This document shows positions 12,701-24,163 of a DNA stretch of 64,000 nucleotides, one piece after another. This DNA comes from Heliocybe sulcata. Lineage: Eukaryota > Basidiomycota > Agaricomycetes > Gloeophyllales > Gloeophyllaceae. A program made the position numbers and the translations under genes. Each line of letters begins with the position of its first letter. Within the stretch, counting starts at the first letter, position 1. Below the pieces are notes generated by a model, which saw nothing but the letters and a program-made list of their open reading frames with translations, did no database searches and was not told the origin of the DNA. Where the stretch lies: assembly GCA_004369045.1 (NCBI GenBank), contig ML213514.1, positions 790,596 to 854,595 of the forward strand, in the 5' to 3' direction.

Positions 12701-13964
12701 CGCTAGTCCTTGTCCGGGACAGTATTGCTGGTAATCTGACGAACCTTCGAGGCGTCTGGTTCGAGCATGATGAGATCAGGGAGAAGCTGGGGGAGTTTGC
12801 TCGAGTACGTTTACTTTGTAACACACAAAGGAGATGCTTTCTAACTCTGCTTCAGGATCTCTTCTTGCCAGTTGTCAAGCGACTTGGTTTTGAGTACTCT
12901 CCGAGTGACTCGTCAGACACAGTCGCTCTTCGGACGCTAGCAATTGGCACAGCTGTCACGGGTAAAGATCAGGGGTAGGTTGCTGCCGTATTCCGTCATA
13001 TTCACATGCTAAAGACACAATCTGTCAAGGGTGGTCGAAGAATTGAGGGGTCGCTTCAAGCACTACCTGGATACCGGCGACGACTCTAAAATACCAGCGG
13101 ATCTCGTCAGACAGATATACCGTGTGGTGAGTTCTGTTCACGTTGGTACAGGCAGGACCCTTGACCTAGCCTCTGACGTTAGGCTGTACGGTACGGTGGC
13201 CGGAAAGAATACGACGCGATGAGGGAGATTTACCAAAAGCCGAAGACACCAACTGCAAGCCAGGCAGCCATGTGAGTACCTTCAGTGTTCGTGCGGGTCG
13301 CAGTAGATTGATACAATGTCCTCGCAGCGCTGCCATGTGTAGCGTGGACGACTTGGAATTAGCCAAGGAGACTTTGGACTTCATGAAGACTCAAGCAAGA
13401 GACCAAGACGTCATATGGTTTATCGCACAGTTGGGTTGGAACCACGCAACGAGACGGCTGATGGCTCAGTACTTCAAGGACAATTACTGGGATGTACGTG
13501 GTCAGCCTCTTATTCTCACTTTGGTACTGACAGTTATGGTACAGTTGTACAAGCGTTTCGAAGGCAACTTCACACTCACATATCTGATCAAGGTGAGCCG
13601 ACAGTTCGCTTCACAGGGACTCGATTGTCAGCACCAGTTGCGGGTCAGTGCTGATCAGGAGACTTCGGCATGTGTAGATGTCACTCGGGACCCTATCCAC
13701 TCAGCGAGATTATGATGAGACGGTGGAGTTCTTCAAGGTTCGTGAAGTGGATAAGAGTCCCGGAATTCTTACACGTGCGCCTGCAGGACAAGGATACATC
13801 CAAGTATCAACTGGCGTACCAGCAAATGCTTGACAACATAAAGGATAGGTTGACCGTGATAGAGGTATGGGAGTGCCGTGTAGGCTCCTAAGCTTTCACG
13901 CTGATACCTTTCCCCCCAGCGGTCTACCTCGGACGTGCTGCAGTGGCTGCAAGGCAGAAAATGA
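9779..13964 (+). CDS. M1 family zinc aminopeptidase (Aap1/Ape2, puromycin-sensitive type)
   Basis: The spliced product is about 890 residues, the usual length for fungal cytosolic M1 aminopeptidases, which remove N-terminal residues from peptides. The start is the ATG of [20 protein letters not shown], followed by the family's opening [19 protein letters not shown]. The exopeptidase motif GAMENW is encoded near 11073, the zinc site is HEVAHMW (11229) plus the downstream NEGFAT with the third zinc ligand Glu, and the ERAP1-like C-terminal helical domain runs to LQWLQGRK. There are about 20 short introns. A 4-base microexon at 11495-11498 is needed to keep frame. Both acceptors flanking the GAMENW exon lack AG when the conserved frame is kept, so either the gene is damaged there, the junctions are non-canonical, or the sequence has small errors. 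No signal peptide is seen. Confidence 0.9.
10605..10641 (+). repeat. Short direct repeat inside an aminopeptidase intron
   Basis: ggtcttggctgatgga (10605-10620) recurs as ggtcttggctgacgga (10626-10641), one mismatch, within the 74-base intron 10593-10666. Local duplication has lengthened this intron relative to its neighbours. Confidence 0.8.
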
Positions 13965-14279
13965 AAGTCATGGGCATGCCGCCATACTGCGTGGTGTACG
14001 CGGCGATGCTGCAGAGCGCAAATAGGTGGTGCAGTACGTGTCTCATGTCCATGACTCAATGCTAACGTAGTCTGTTCTCAAATCTTACTCCCGGTTCCCG
14101 CACTGCATGGTTAGTGGTGAAAGCGACCGGCGAATGATCAGTCCTCAGTCTCAGCGAACACAGCCAATACATCAGGTGCCACACACGGTAACTGGATAGC
14201 CCTGTCCTGCATGCTTTTATGCACCGGCAGTAGGCGCGAGGCAGTACGTGACGGTGGGCTGATCATACCAGGCAGTGCT

Positions 14280-14809
14280 GTTGAGTGGGCGTCTCCGCCA
14301 CTACCCGTTGCCCACCCCGAGTAACCGAGGAGAACCGGAGGAGCCGTTCATCAGGGAAAGCCTCTACGAATGAGGGTAACTTGGCGTGCGTGCCAGAGTT
14401 GTCCTATATCGTGAATAAGAACCTTGAGAGCAAAGGAAAAGGACCTTACGTAGTTGAGGTACTTGTGGACGTCAAAGATGAGGCTGGTCTTAGTACCGTC
14501 GGGATTGGTTACGTTCAAGAGGGCCCGGGCAGCTCCTGAACCGTCTGACCCAGGTCTGACCAGATGGTGGCAGCGGAGGTGTACTCGTCACCAGGGAGAA
14601 GAATCAGCTGGGACGTAGCGCTGCGGCATTCCTCAGCAAAAGCCGAGCGATCTCGCGCACTAGGCTGGAAGCCGTCCAAGACCACGCAGGACCTCTTGGA
14701 TAGCGTGAAATCGGAGGCGGAGGCACTGATCAAGAACGAACGGATCATGCGTCGGACTGAGGACGTTGTGCTTTTTTCCTATCGAATCAGGCTACAAGTT
14801 ATCATATAA
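14280..14809 (+). pseudogene. Remnant of an NAD-dependent epimerase/dehydratase-like protein
   Basis: The stretch around 14630-14750 reads RSRALGWKPSKTTQDLLDSV followed by KSEAEALIKNE. This is the typical C-terminal end of fungal extended short-chain dehydrogenases (NAD-dependent epimerase family), where the ALGWKP motif precedes a helix and the end of the protein. A second piece at 14385-14535, LSYIVNKNLESKGKGPYV, fits the segment of the same family just before the late beta strands. I cannot find the N-terminal Rossmann GxxGxxG motif between the aminopeptidase and here, and the two pieces lie in different frames with no clean intron. I read it as a truncated, decaying copy, though a badly resolved multi-exon gene is possible. 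Confidence 0.5.
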
Positions 14810-15039
14810 TGATCAGGATACCACCGGTCCTCCACGTTCCAGATTCCCACGGATAGATAGAGTCAGGACGATGCAAGCTTTGCAGCTGGATACTGCGCAA
14901 CTTCTCAATATTGTAAGTCGGCCATTTTGGTGTGCTCACTTGCCCTTAGTTGTGAGCATACGTGCCGTACAGCGCTAATTCCTGCAGTCATTCTTAGCGA
15001 CTTAGCGATACACGATCAGCGGACACTACGCAATTCTTA

Positions 15040-16343
15040 ATGCAAGCCATTCCCACAGAGTTGGTGTCCAAAATCTTCGTCCACTGCCTGGATGCAGAGT
15101 CCGACTTCATCAAGCCGAACCCTGGCCACGCGCCGCTTCTCCTTACTCAGATGTGCGCGTCCTGGAGGGAATGCGCCATCAATACGACGGAGCTGTGGTG
15201 CTCCCTCCGGGCATACGTGCCTTCTTGCCCCTTCTCCGAGAGCGCACAGCGCGCGATTGACTATCTTCAGTCATGGCTTTCTCGCGCCGGCGCTCACCCG
15301 CTCGCCTTGTCGATGCGTGTTGACTCCCGGCGGACCAGAGTGTCGGACAATTGTCTTCCTGTTCTCCGCTCTTTTATAGCGCAGTGCCGTGTCTTCTCTC
15401 TCGAGGCAGCATTCGGCTGACTATCGCCGCTGATCTCAGGTCTCAACTGTCCCATGCTAGAGTCCCTCGCACTGGAGCACCTGTGCGAATACCAACCCCT
15501 TTACCGTCCATTGCATGCACTGTCCCTGCAGAGCCTCATTCTCAGCGGCCACATCCGATTGACAGCCGAGTGTATACGATTCCCGCATTCTCAGGTGAGG
15601 GAACTTCAGTAGCGTGAGGCCTGGCGCAGTCGAGAAGCTCCACGTCTCTTACCGCAGTGTACTTCCGTGACGAAGTGCTGCGTGACAGTTTCGCGCACGC
15701 TCACGCGCGACTGCCTGCGATCCGACTACCGTTTCTTCAGCCTCTCGAAATCCAAGCGCAATATGATGTAGGAGGGCCGAACTTCGACAAGTTCTTAGAC
15801 CTCTTCCTAGTCCCATCCTTGCAGGAACTGCGTCTCGCTCCCGCCAGCGATGGGTACGGCTCTCACTTCGGCTTTCCCTCTGCATCCTGCCTAACGCGTT
15901 TCCTCGTACGCCCAAACCGTCGCCTGAGGGAGCTCAGGATAGAGCTCTTCCCGTCCTTCGCTGAAGACGTAGAGCAATTTCGCGATCTCTTGCTTGCCAT
16001 GCCCCATCTCGAAAGGCTAGACATTGATGGCATCCATGATGGTGTCCGCGGGAGGGAGATCAATTTCTCAAATATCTGCGACTATCTCACCTATGCTCCG
16101 ACAGGCGTTTCGTACCAGGCTCTCCTGCCGCACCTTACAGACTTTGAAATTCGTTGGGTGCATGAGTATCACAAGGCGTCGCTCGAGAGGATGCTGCGGT
16201 CACGCCTGCGCGGAACCGGAGATACCGAGGACGGAAGGATCTATTCTCGTCGATTCAACATAGTACTCATCCCACTCACTAAGAGCACTGGACGCGTTAT
16301 GGAATGGACGGATGGCGAGATCCTCAAAATAATCCCAGGATAG
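15040..16343 (+). CDS. F-box protein with leucine-rich C-terminus
   Basis: The N-terminus MQAIPTELVSKIFVHCL is a standard F-box start (IPTEL..KIF), followed by LTQMCASWRECAINTTELW, the second half of the F-box. F-box proteins recruit substrates to SCF ubiquitin ligases through Skp1. The rest is leucine-rich and repeat-like (CPMLESLALEHLC, VPSLQELRLAP, MPHLERLDIDGI), as in the large mushroom F-box/LRR families. Two introns are needed: about 15389-15439, which removes an in-frame TGA and keeps frame (51 bases), and about 15572-15657 before the LYFRDEV segment. The last exon is a clean 228 codons ending at IIPG. An upstream exon is possible but not evident. Substrate unknown. Confidence 0.7.
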
Positions 16344-16760
16344 ATATTTGGACGGCCGAAAGAGCTTTCATCCGGGTGCTTGGATCACAGCCGAGTTTCG
16401 AATCGGAAACTCCGGATATTCTGAAGATACTGCAAGAATTGTGATCTGCCACCAGCTTTTGTTCACATCGGGAGATGATGCGGCCAGGGGGTCTCGGTGT
16501 GTGTTCGGCGGTGGAATACAAGGTCCATATAGGTAGCAGGTTTCATGTATTTAATCTGCGTGTTCTATGCACGACAACAATATTTATGCGGGGGTTGCGA
16601 TACTGCCGTCGATGCGGCAGGTTTTGAGGTGACACCGGCCTTTGCCGAACAGAACCGAAGCGTTACAGCTGGTCGCCTCGAGTTTCTATTTGAATTGCAA
16701 GGCAGGTCGATTGGTCCTCCTCTTTCTATACCATCCCAAGTTCATTACTACCTCGACAAT
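16344..16760 (+). other. Intergenic region before the tubulin gene
   Basis: I see no gene. It is short enough to serve as the F-box gene's 3' region and the tubulin promoter. Confidence 0.4.
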
Positions 16761-19536
16761 ATGCCTCGCGAAATCATCAATCTTCAGGTAAATACTCAGC
16801 CGCCATCCGTCAAATTGATCGCTGATCGTCCACACCCCGCAAATTCAGGTTGGACAGGTCGGATCACTCCTCAGCTAGCTGTAAGGCTGCCTGGAATCCT
16901 GGACTGATTAAAGTGCTCAGGCTGGAAACCAAGTTGGAGAGAGCTTTTGGAGGACACTTCTAGCCGAGCATGGTCTTGACGAAGCGGGGGCGAGTGATCG
17001 GCGTCTCACATGTCCAAATGGCAAGCTGACTGTCTTATTCACACCAGAATTACAAGGGTAATGACCCGCAACAATTGACGCGGGTGCGTAGTCGGTGCTT
17101 CGACTTGGGATCCACGGGCTTACTTGGTATTCTTCGGCAGGCCAATGTCTATTTCAGTGAAGTTGACTTGCCCGGCAGCGAGGTCAAGTACGTGCCCCGG
17201 AGTGTGCAAGTCGACTTGGAGGCCGGAGTATGCAACCGGGTAAGATGTATAACATTGGCGTCCTTGATGGGGCTCATGATTGAACTTATAGCTTCGGAGT
17301 GGGCCTATGGGGGGCTTGTTCCGGCCAGACACGTTCTTGAACGCTGAAGTCGGAGCAGGAAATAATTGGGCCAAAGGATGTGAGCAGTATCACTGGTCCT
17401 AGATCGTTACTTCCGTTCTTACTCATCGGGATAGACTATACAGAGGGTCAGTCCATTGCTCGCCGCACGCCATGTGCGAAACTGAGAGTATGCCAGGTGC
17501 CGAGCTGATCGACTCCATCATGGTGCGTGTTGTTGAGCAGTGATCATGCATATACCAACACAGTGTGCTCTCTTCGTAGGATGTTATCAGGAAGCAGGCA
17601 GACGCGTACGTATATCAATGACTCAACGTCCCATAGAAGACTGAGGGCTTCCATGTAGTTGCGATGCCATGCAAGGGTTTCAATTAATCCACTCGTTGGG
17701 CGGTGGAACAGGAGCTGGTCTGGGCACCCTGCTCCTGTCTAAGCTCCGAGAAGTCTGTTACGAACCTAGCTGGTCTGGCGCGGCTGACATTTAGGCTCTA
17801 GGAATACCCAGACAGGATGCTAGCTACATTCTCCATTCTCCCGGCGCCCAAGGTGCGTGTTATTGATCTGGGATAAAGATCTTAACTGATTTTTGCATGC
17901 CAGGTTTCCGAAACCGTTGTTGAGGTCGGCTTTTGGACTAATCGACGTGCAAGGACGTCCTCTGACCTATTTCTAGCCTTACAATGCGCTTTTGTCGATC
18001 CACCAGCTCGTGGAGAATAGCGATATGACAGTGTGTATAGATAATGAGGCTCTGTTGAGTATCCTTTCTTAGTTGCAGTCCCTTGCCTCTTCTGACGGCT
18101 GAGTTAGGTATGACATCACAGCGCGGACACTGAAGCTCAAACAACCGTCATTCGACGATCTGAACGTCGTAAGTGCTGGCTTGCTCTCTTTGAGAGGCAA
18201 CAGCTGATGATTCATCAGCTGGTTTCGCAAGTACTGTGCGGTGTCAGCACCAGTCTGCGTTTCCCGGGTCAGTTAAACGGGTATGGTAGCTCTCCACGTG
18301 TCCACTGTGTCATTATCAACCATTACTCAGTGATCTCCGCAAGCTTGGCTTGAACTTGGTCCCGTTCCCTCGTGTAAGTCAATGACAGCTTGTTTCCGAT
18401 AGTCTAGCTTATTCGACACTGCCTGCATCAGTTACACTTCCTGATGCCGAGTTACGCGCCCTTCCACGACATGAAGGCCAAGGCCTTCCAGCGCGTCTCA
18501 GTGGATGACTTGACACGGGAGTAAGTTGGTACAGTCTATGAGTCGTGCACGTTAGACTGAAGAAGTCACTTCGGTTAGGCTTTTTGACCGGCGCAACTTG
18601 CTTGTAGCCTGTGACCCGCGGTTCGGGTATGATCTCCTTCGCCGGCGACAATGAAGCCTCTGCTGACGTTGATCTTGTTAAGCCGGTACCTTACTGCTGC
18701 AACGATCTTCAGGGGCAAAGTATCGTCTCGTGAGGTATGTCTCTTGCTATCGAGATACCGTGTGCATTCCTGACTTGTATGCAGGCCGAAGTACTTTATC
18801 CCGTGGTTCTTCCGATATGATATGGACTGATTTCCCGCGCTTGATAGTACAGTATCCAGCAGATGCAGACGAAGAACTCGACGCAATTTGTGGAGTACGT
18901 CATTTCCATAGCCCTGATCATGGTCCTGATACGATTCTGTCTAGGTGGATCCCTGATAATGTCTCCGTCTCACTATGCTCCGTGCCACCGGTTGGCCAGT
19001 CGCAGGTACGGACACTGATTTAGACTTGGAGAATTGGATTATAACCCGAACTCGTATCAGGCTGCCACTTGCCTAGCGAACTCCACTGCCATTCAGGAGC
19101 TCTTCAAGCGCAGTCTCACGCAGGTGAGTAGATTTGGCCTTCCCATGAATTTTGTTCTGTTAGTGACATCGGATACTATTTCAGTTCGCCGCCATGTACA
19201 AGCGTGGCGCCTTCCTCCATTGGTACACTGGAGAAGGAATGGACGCGATGGAATTCTCCGAGGCTGAGAGTAATGCGCAGGATTTGATGTGAGTAGGTGT
19301 CGCTGAGTAGGAGAAACTGGTGCTAATATTAGTGGTGCAGCGCTGAATATCAGCAGGTGAGCGCTATGAATGGATGCGGTGTTCCGCTACTAACCGTTTT
19401 TGCTGTCTAGTACCAGGAGGCTGGACTTGAAGAGGAGGAAGGCTTCGAAGAGCAATACGAAGATCAACCTAGCGAGGAGCAACACGAAGAGCATCCTAGC
19501 GACGAAGTTGCTATTGAGGAGGAGTACGAAGAATGA
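16761..19536 (+). CDS. Divergent beta-tubulin paralogue, very intron-rich
   Basis: Spliced exons give [30 protein letters not shown], then [31 protein letters not shown], the GTP-binding signature [40 protein letters not shown], and the C-terminal [20 protein letters not shown]. That is a full-length beta-tubulin order, about 460 residues. It differs from canonical beta-tubulin at the N-terminus (MPREI rather than MREI), in the insertion DLPGSEV, and in a long acidic tail rich in EEQ and EEH (19428-19533). About two dozen introns of 50-60 bases interrupt it, including a 12-base exon at 17435-17446 and a GC-type donor after DEAG. It probably makes microtubules in special cells or stages, and a separate main beta-tubulin gene is expected elsewhere. 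Confidence 0.9.
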
Positions 19537-19970
19537 TGAACATGTTTCGGTGCTTCCATTTCATTTCACTTCATCATCCGAATTGCAGGCTGTCTTTCTG
19601 TATTTTACAAGTGCACATGAATTACCGCACATGTTCGCTTAGATCTATGTTAGGACTAATCTGACGTTCCTTGTTATACTTATCCCCGGACTAATGCCAT
19701 CACTCCCTATTAGTTCCTTTGCCGCCTGTCCTATCTTTTCCACACTATGTTGCCTATACCTGCAGGATGGCGCCTTACCGGAGAATACTCGGTGGACTTC
19801 CAACGTCATGACCGATCTCGAACATCACCCGCTTTCATTCACTGTTCAGCTGATATGCTGCTTTGTTGCCGGAAGGCAGTTCAGTGGCGTGGAGGAGTGC
19901 CGACAAGAGACCAGGTGCTGTGTATAAGAGGAGCAAGATGAGGTATGTAGTAGGTCAGTGTGTTTTCATC
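19537..19970 (+). other. Intergenic region before the DUF1479 pair
   Basis: No gene is supported. A TATAAGAG-like motif at about 19922 lies some 50 bases before the start of the first DUF1479 gene. Confidence 0.4.
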
Positions 19971-21767
19971 ATGGCAGCTCCGGTTCATTCGCATCCGCCC
20001 CATTTTGTGGATATCAAGCGCGAGATCGTCGCGTCCTACCCCGGATTTGAGGAGCGGGCCACAGATGCGTGGAAGAGGCTCCTTCGTGAGTTAGCCAAGA
20101 GCACTGAGCTGATTGGGAAAGAAGGTAGCAACGTGAGTGGATCGAGATAGCCCTTCTCGCCACTGGATATGAACATGCATATTCCTTGCAGATCGTGCCC
20201 CAGATTAACTTCAAGGACCTCGCCTCTGCGGATCAGGATTTCATCGATCTGGTCAAGAGGCGAGGATGTGTTGTTATACACGACGTCGTTGATCGAGCGA
20301 AAGCAACGGCTTGGCAAAGGGACCTCAAGGAGTATGTCAAGGTCAATCCAGTGCCAGGTTCGACTTGATCCCGGTAGCTCAGTTTGTCTCGTCTTATTCT
20401 ATCGTTCCAGGTTTTCCCGAGGAAGACAAGCAGTTCTTCCAGCTATAGTGAGTCCGCCATACCTCTAAGAGTCACAAGTGGTTGACCGCTGGTGATGTCT
20501 AGCTGGACTGGGCCTCAAGTGAAAGCCCGGGCAGACCCTAACGTCCTCAATGCAACCAAGTGGTTGAATAATCTGTATCACATCCAGTCGAAGGAGGACA
20601 CTGCAGGCGTAGATCTCTCAACACCTTTGGCGTATGCGGACCGTTTTAGAATCCGTCATCCCGGTGGTTTCTGGGACAATCACCCGCCGCATGTTGATGG
20701 TAACCTCCACACCCACTGTCAGGAACATTGAAATTGAACTCATCTGTTTTTCTGCAGGAGGAGCCATTGAACGGTGGCAGGACAAGGATTTCCGAAAGTG
20801 TTACGGCGATATCCTCAGCGGCGAGTGGGAGAAGCACGATCCGTATTGGTTGGAGGGCCGCATGAAAGCTCGGACATCTTTGTACGGACGGGTCGGACAG
20901 GTCTGTGTATCACATTAGTGGCCAGTGATACCGCCGCTAAAGAAGTCCCGCAGTCCACGATATTCAGGACATTCCAGGGCTGGCTTGCCTTGAGGTATAA
21001 CTCATAAGCACCCGCGGCAATAAAGTGTGGCTAATAGGTTACTCTACTAGTGAAACCGCTCCCACCGAAGGCACCTTGAAGGTATTCCCGGATGTCATCT
21101 TGTCGAATGCCTACACGATCCTTCGGCCATTCTTCCGACCTAAGGCAGGCGAGGTAGACGGTGATCCATTGGATGCCAGCAACTGGGAGTTTGGTAATAC
21201 GTATATTACGGAGACTGGGTAGTTATCAAGCTGACACTACTGTGCTAGATATCTCCAGCCCCGAGTTCCCTGGAATCTATGCCAGAGATTCAGGTTTTGT
21301 TGGCCCTCGGCCGAACCCCATCTCCCACCCTCACATGAAGCTTGAGAAGACCATGGTGTCTGTGCCGAAGGTGTACCCTGGAGATATGGTGTTCTGGCAC
21401 TGTGTGAGTGCGGACTCCTAGATTTCCGACATGAGACTGACCCGTAGTACATGCAGGACGTCGTACATTCGGTCGAGCAAGAGCATACGGGCAAGGAGGA
21501 CTCATGCGGTGAGTGTGCTTCGTGCTGCTAATGACAGTATATTGACTACCTGCAAACGACCAAGTAATGTACATTCCGGCTGTACCCTCCACGCCGCAGA
21601 ATGCCGCCTACATTGAGCGCCAAAAGGAATCCTTCTTAGGGGGCATACCGCCTCCGGATTATCCCAGGGAGGAAGGGGAAGCAAATTACAAAGGAGTCGG
21701 GCTAGTTGACGACATCACTAGTCCAATCGGACGATTGGCTATGGGACTTTCGGTAACGGTTGCTTGA
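19971..21767 (+). CDS. DUF1479 protein, copy 1 of a tandem pair
   Basis: The product of about 470 residues starts MAAPVHSHPPHFVDIKREI and matches the DUF1479 family, which is related to bacterial YbiU and adopts the cupin-like fold of iron/2-oxoglutarate oxygenases. Visible hallmarks are RRGCVVIHDVVD, ADRFRIRHPG, the first likely metal motif HPPHVDGG (H-x-D), SETAPTEGTLKVFPDV, PKVYPGDMVFWHCD and the second metal histidine in VVHSVEQEHTG. At least six short introns interrupt it; the one at about 21506-21564 splits DSC from VMYIP and is absent from the downstream twin. The substrate is not known. The close, same-strand second copy shows a tandem duplication. Confidence 0.85.
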
Positions 21768-22102
21768 AAGTCATGGGGCTCTTGCGCGATGGTGCATCCT
21801 GTTCACTATCTGGTCACAGTCAGAACGAAGATAGTCACTGCCCTGCTTTTGCTTATTTTCACCCTCGTCACGTGTACCGGGTATTTCTCGGGTCAACTCC
21901 TGTGCAAGTCCATGTCATGCCTGTCTTAAGACTTCATTCAGGTGACCGAGGCAGCGTCAGGAAGTAGCAGAAGATCCGCTTTACGAAATATCGAGGTCAA
22001 GGTTCTATCTGTGATGTTGTGCTGCCGTCCGGCGCTCGGCTCCATGTCCGGTATAAAGACCAACATTCATCAGCGCCATGGTATGCTATAACTCAGGTCA
22101 AC
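21768..22102 (+). other. Spacer between the two DUF1479 genes
   Basis: No gene. It contains the promoter of copy 2, including TATAAAG at 22051. Confidence 0.5.
22051..22057 (+). promoter_or_regulatory. TATA box of DUF1479 copy 2
   Basis: TATAAAG sits 52 bases before the ATG at 22103. Position and sequence fit a core promoter element. Confidence 0.5.
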
Positions 22103-23871
22103 ATGAACTCATTCGGGCCTATGCCTCCTCGCTTCACCGAACTCAAGCATGAGATCGCAGAGTCGTATCCTGACTTCCGGAAGCATGCAACGGATGCTTG
22201 GGCACGCCTACTACCCGCCCTCGCGGCGTCGACTCAGGAGATCGCCAAGCAACGGACAAACGTGAGCTTGTCCACCCGATGTCTGAATATATACAAGTGA
22301 CATCTGAGTGTCTAGATTGTCCCTCAAGTAGACTTCAAGAACCTCAAGTCGTTGGACCAGAACACTCTCAGTGATATCAAGCGGCGTGGATGCGTCGTTA
22401 TCAGGAACGTCGTGGACGATATCGAAGCCTCCGGATGGAAGACGGCTCTGGAAGAATATGTCACAAGCAATCCAGATGTCCCTGGTAATTCCTTCCGCAG
22501 CTCGTCGCTGCCGGTACTTAATAGTGGCTTACTGGCTAGGATTTCCGGATGCGGACAAGCAGTTCTTTATGCTATAGCAAGTAGAGCTCTTCTTGGCAAG
22601 TTGGCAGCACGTATCTTACATTAAACCTGCAGTTGGACTGGACCGCAAGTGAAAGCTCGAGCTCACCCTAACGTTCTTGAGGCAACTGCCTGGTTGAACG
22701 AGTTCTACCACCTCAAGTCTGAGAAGAAGATTGACGGCGTCGACCTCTCTACGCCGCTTACATACGCGGATCGCTTCAGGATTCGGCACCCGGGCGTCGA
22801 ATGGCAACGTCACCCGCCACATGTCGATGGTGAGTACGTTATCACATTGTTCATATTGACCTTGTCGATATTGGGTACACTGGTCTAATGAGGATGACAA
22901 AGGTGGCTCAATCGAGCGCTGGGAAGACAAGACGTTCCGTGAATGCTTCGCAGATATCCTAGGCGGGGACTGGGAGAATCACGACCCATACGACCTTGAG
23001 GGGCGATTGAACGCCCGAACCTCTTTGTACGGGCGACCCAACCAGGTATGATCCGAGAAAGTTTCTATATGCACCGTAGGATGCATACTGACACTAGTGT
23101 TCACAGGCATCCATTTTCCGAACATTCCAGGGGTGGCTCGCACTTAGGTGAGATCGCCCGCCGGGACTACGACGCTTGAAGCTTAATTTACTCTGCAGCG
23201 AGACCGCTCCTACTGAAGGCACGTTAAAGGTCTTCCCAGACGTCCTGCTCTCCAATGCCTACACCATACTGCGGCCGTTCTTCCGCCCGAAGTCAGGCGC
23301 AGTCAGCGGAGACCCATTGGATGCCGAGAACTGGGAGTTCGGTGAGCAACACTTTTACCCAAAGTTAAGATTATAGACACTGAATAGCGTAACCGTGCAG
23401 ATATTTCCACTCCTGATTTCCCTGGGATCTACGCCATCGACGGCGGCTTCACCGGCCCCCGGCCCCTCCCAATCTCCCATCCCCATTTGCGGCTCGACGA
23501 AACGATGACCTCTGTGCCCAAGGTGTACCCCGGCGACATGGTCTTCTGGCACTGCGTAAGTAGCCTGACATCGAGAGCGACCTCGGAGTACCCGTTGGCT
23601 TACGGTACATGAATAGGACGTGATCCACTCAGTGGAGCAAGAGCACACTGGAAAGGAAGATTCGGCCGTGATGTACATCCCAGCTGTGCCATGTACGCCC
23701 CAGAACTCAGAATATGTGGACCGGCAGAGGGAAGCGTTCCTGCAGGGCATCCCTCCTCCCGACTTCCCGCGTGAGAAGGGAGAGGCCGGGTTCAAGGGCC
23801 ATGGGCGTGTAGAGGACATTACCCACCCGATTGGCAAACGGGCGATGGGGCTGCCTATTGAGGTTGCTTAG
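22103..23871 (+). CDS. DUF1479 protein, copy 2 of a tandem pair
   Basis: It starts MNSFGPMPPRFTELKHEI and follows copy 1 motif for motif: RRGCVVIRNVVDD, ADRFRIRHPG, HPPHVDGG, SETAPTEGTLKVFPDV, PKVYPGDMVFWHCD and VIHSVEQEHTGKED, ending GLPIEVA. Both putative metal-binding motifs are kept, so both copies look functional. Intron positions are mostly shared, but the last one of copy 1 is missing here, and the donor after FFMLY (about 22576) is GC (gcaagt) where copy 1 has GT. As with copy 1, the chemistry is inferred from the fold, an iron-dependent oxygenase or a relative of one. Retention of two copies suggests divided expression or substrates. Confidence 0.85.
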
Positions 23872-24163
23872 ACACCGATTCATCAGCGATCCTAGAAAGC
23901 AACTCTTCTGTAAGACTACTTTGTGCAATTGTGGGGTTTCACTGTATATCCAGGCAAACACATTCGATCCAGCAAATTCCTACGAGTACAAGTACACATC
24001 ATCTTAGTGTCTACGCAGCCTTACCAAAGCCCACTGATACTATGTCTTCTCGTGTGCGAAGAGTTGGCATGCTCAGCCATCAGCATGACAGAATCGAAGA
24101 CTAAATCGTTGTACGACTGAGAAAGAGGAAAGCCGCTTCCGAGAGAGTTGAGGTTCCGGTGTT

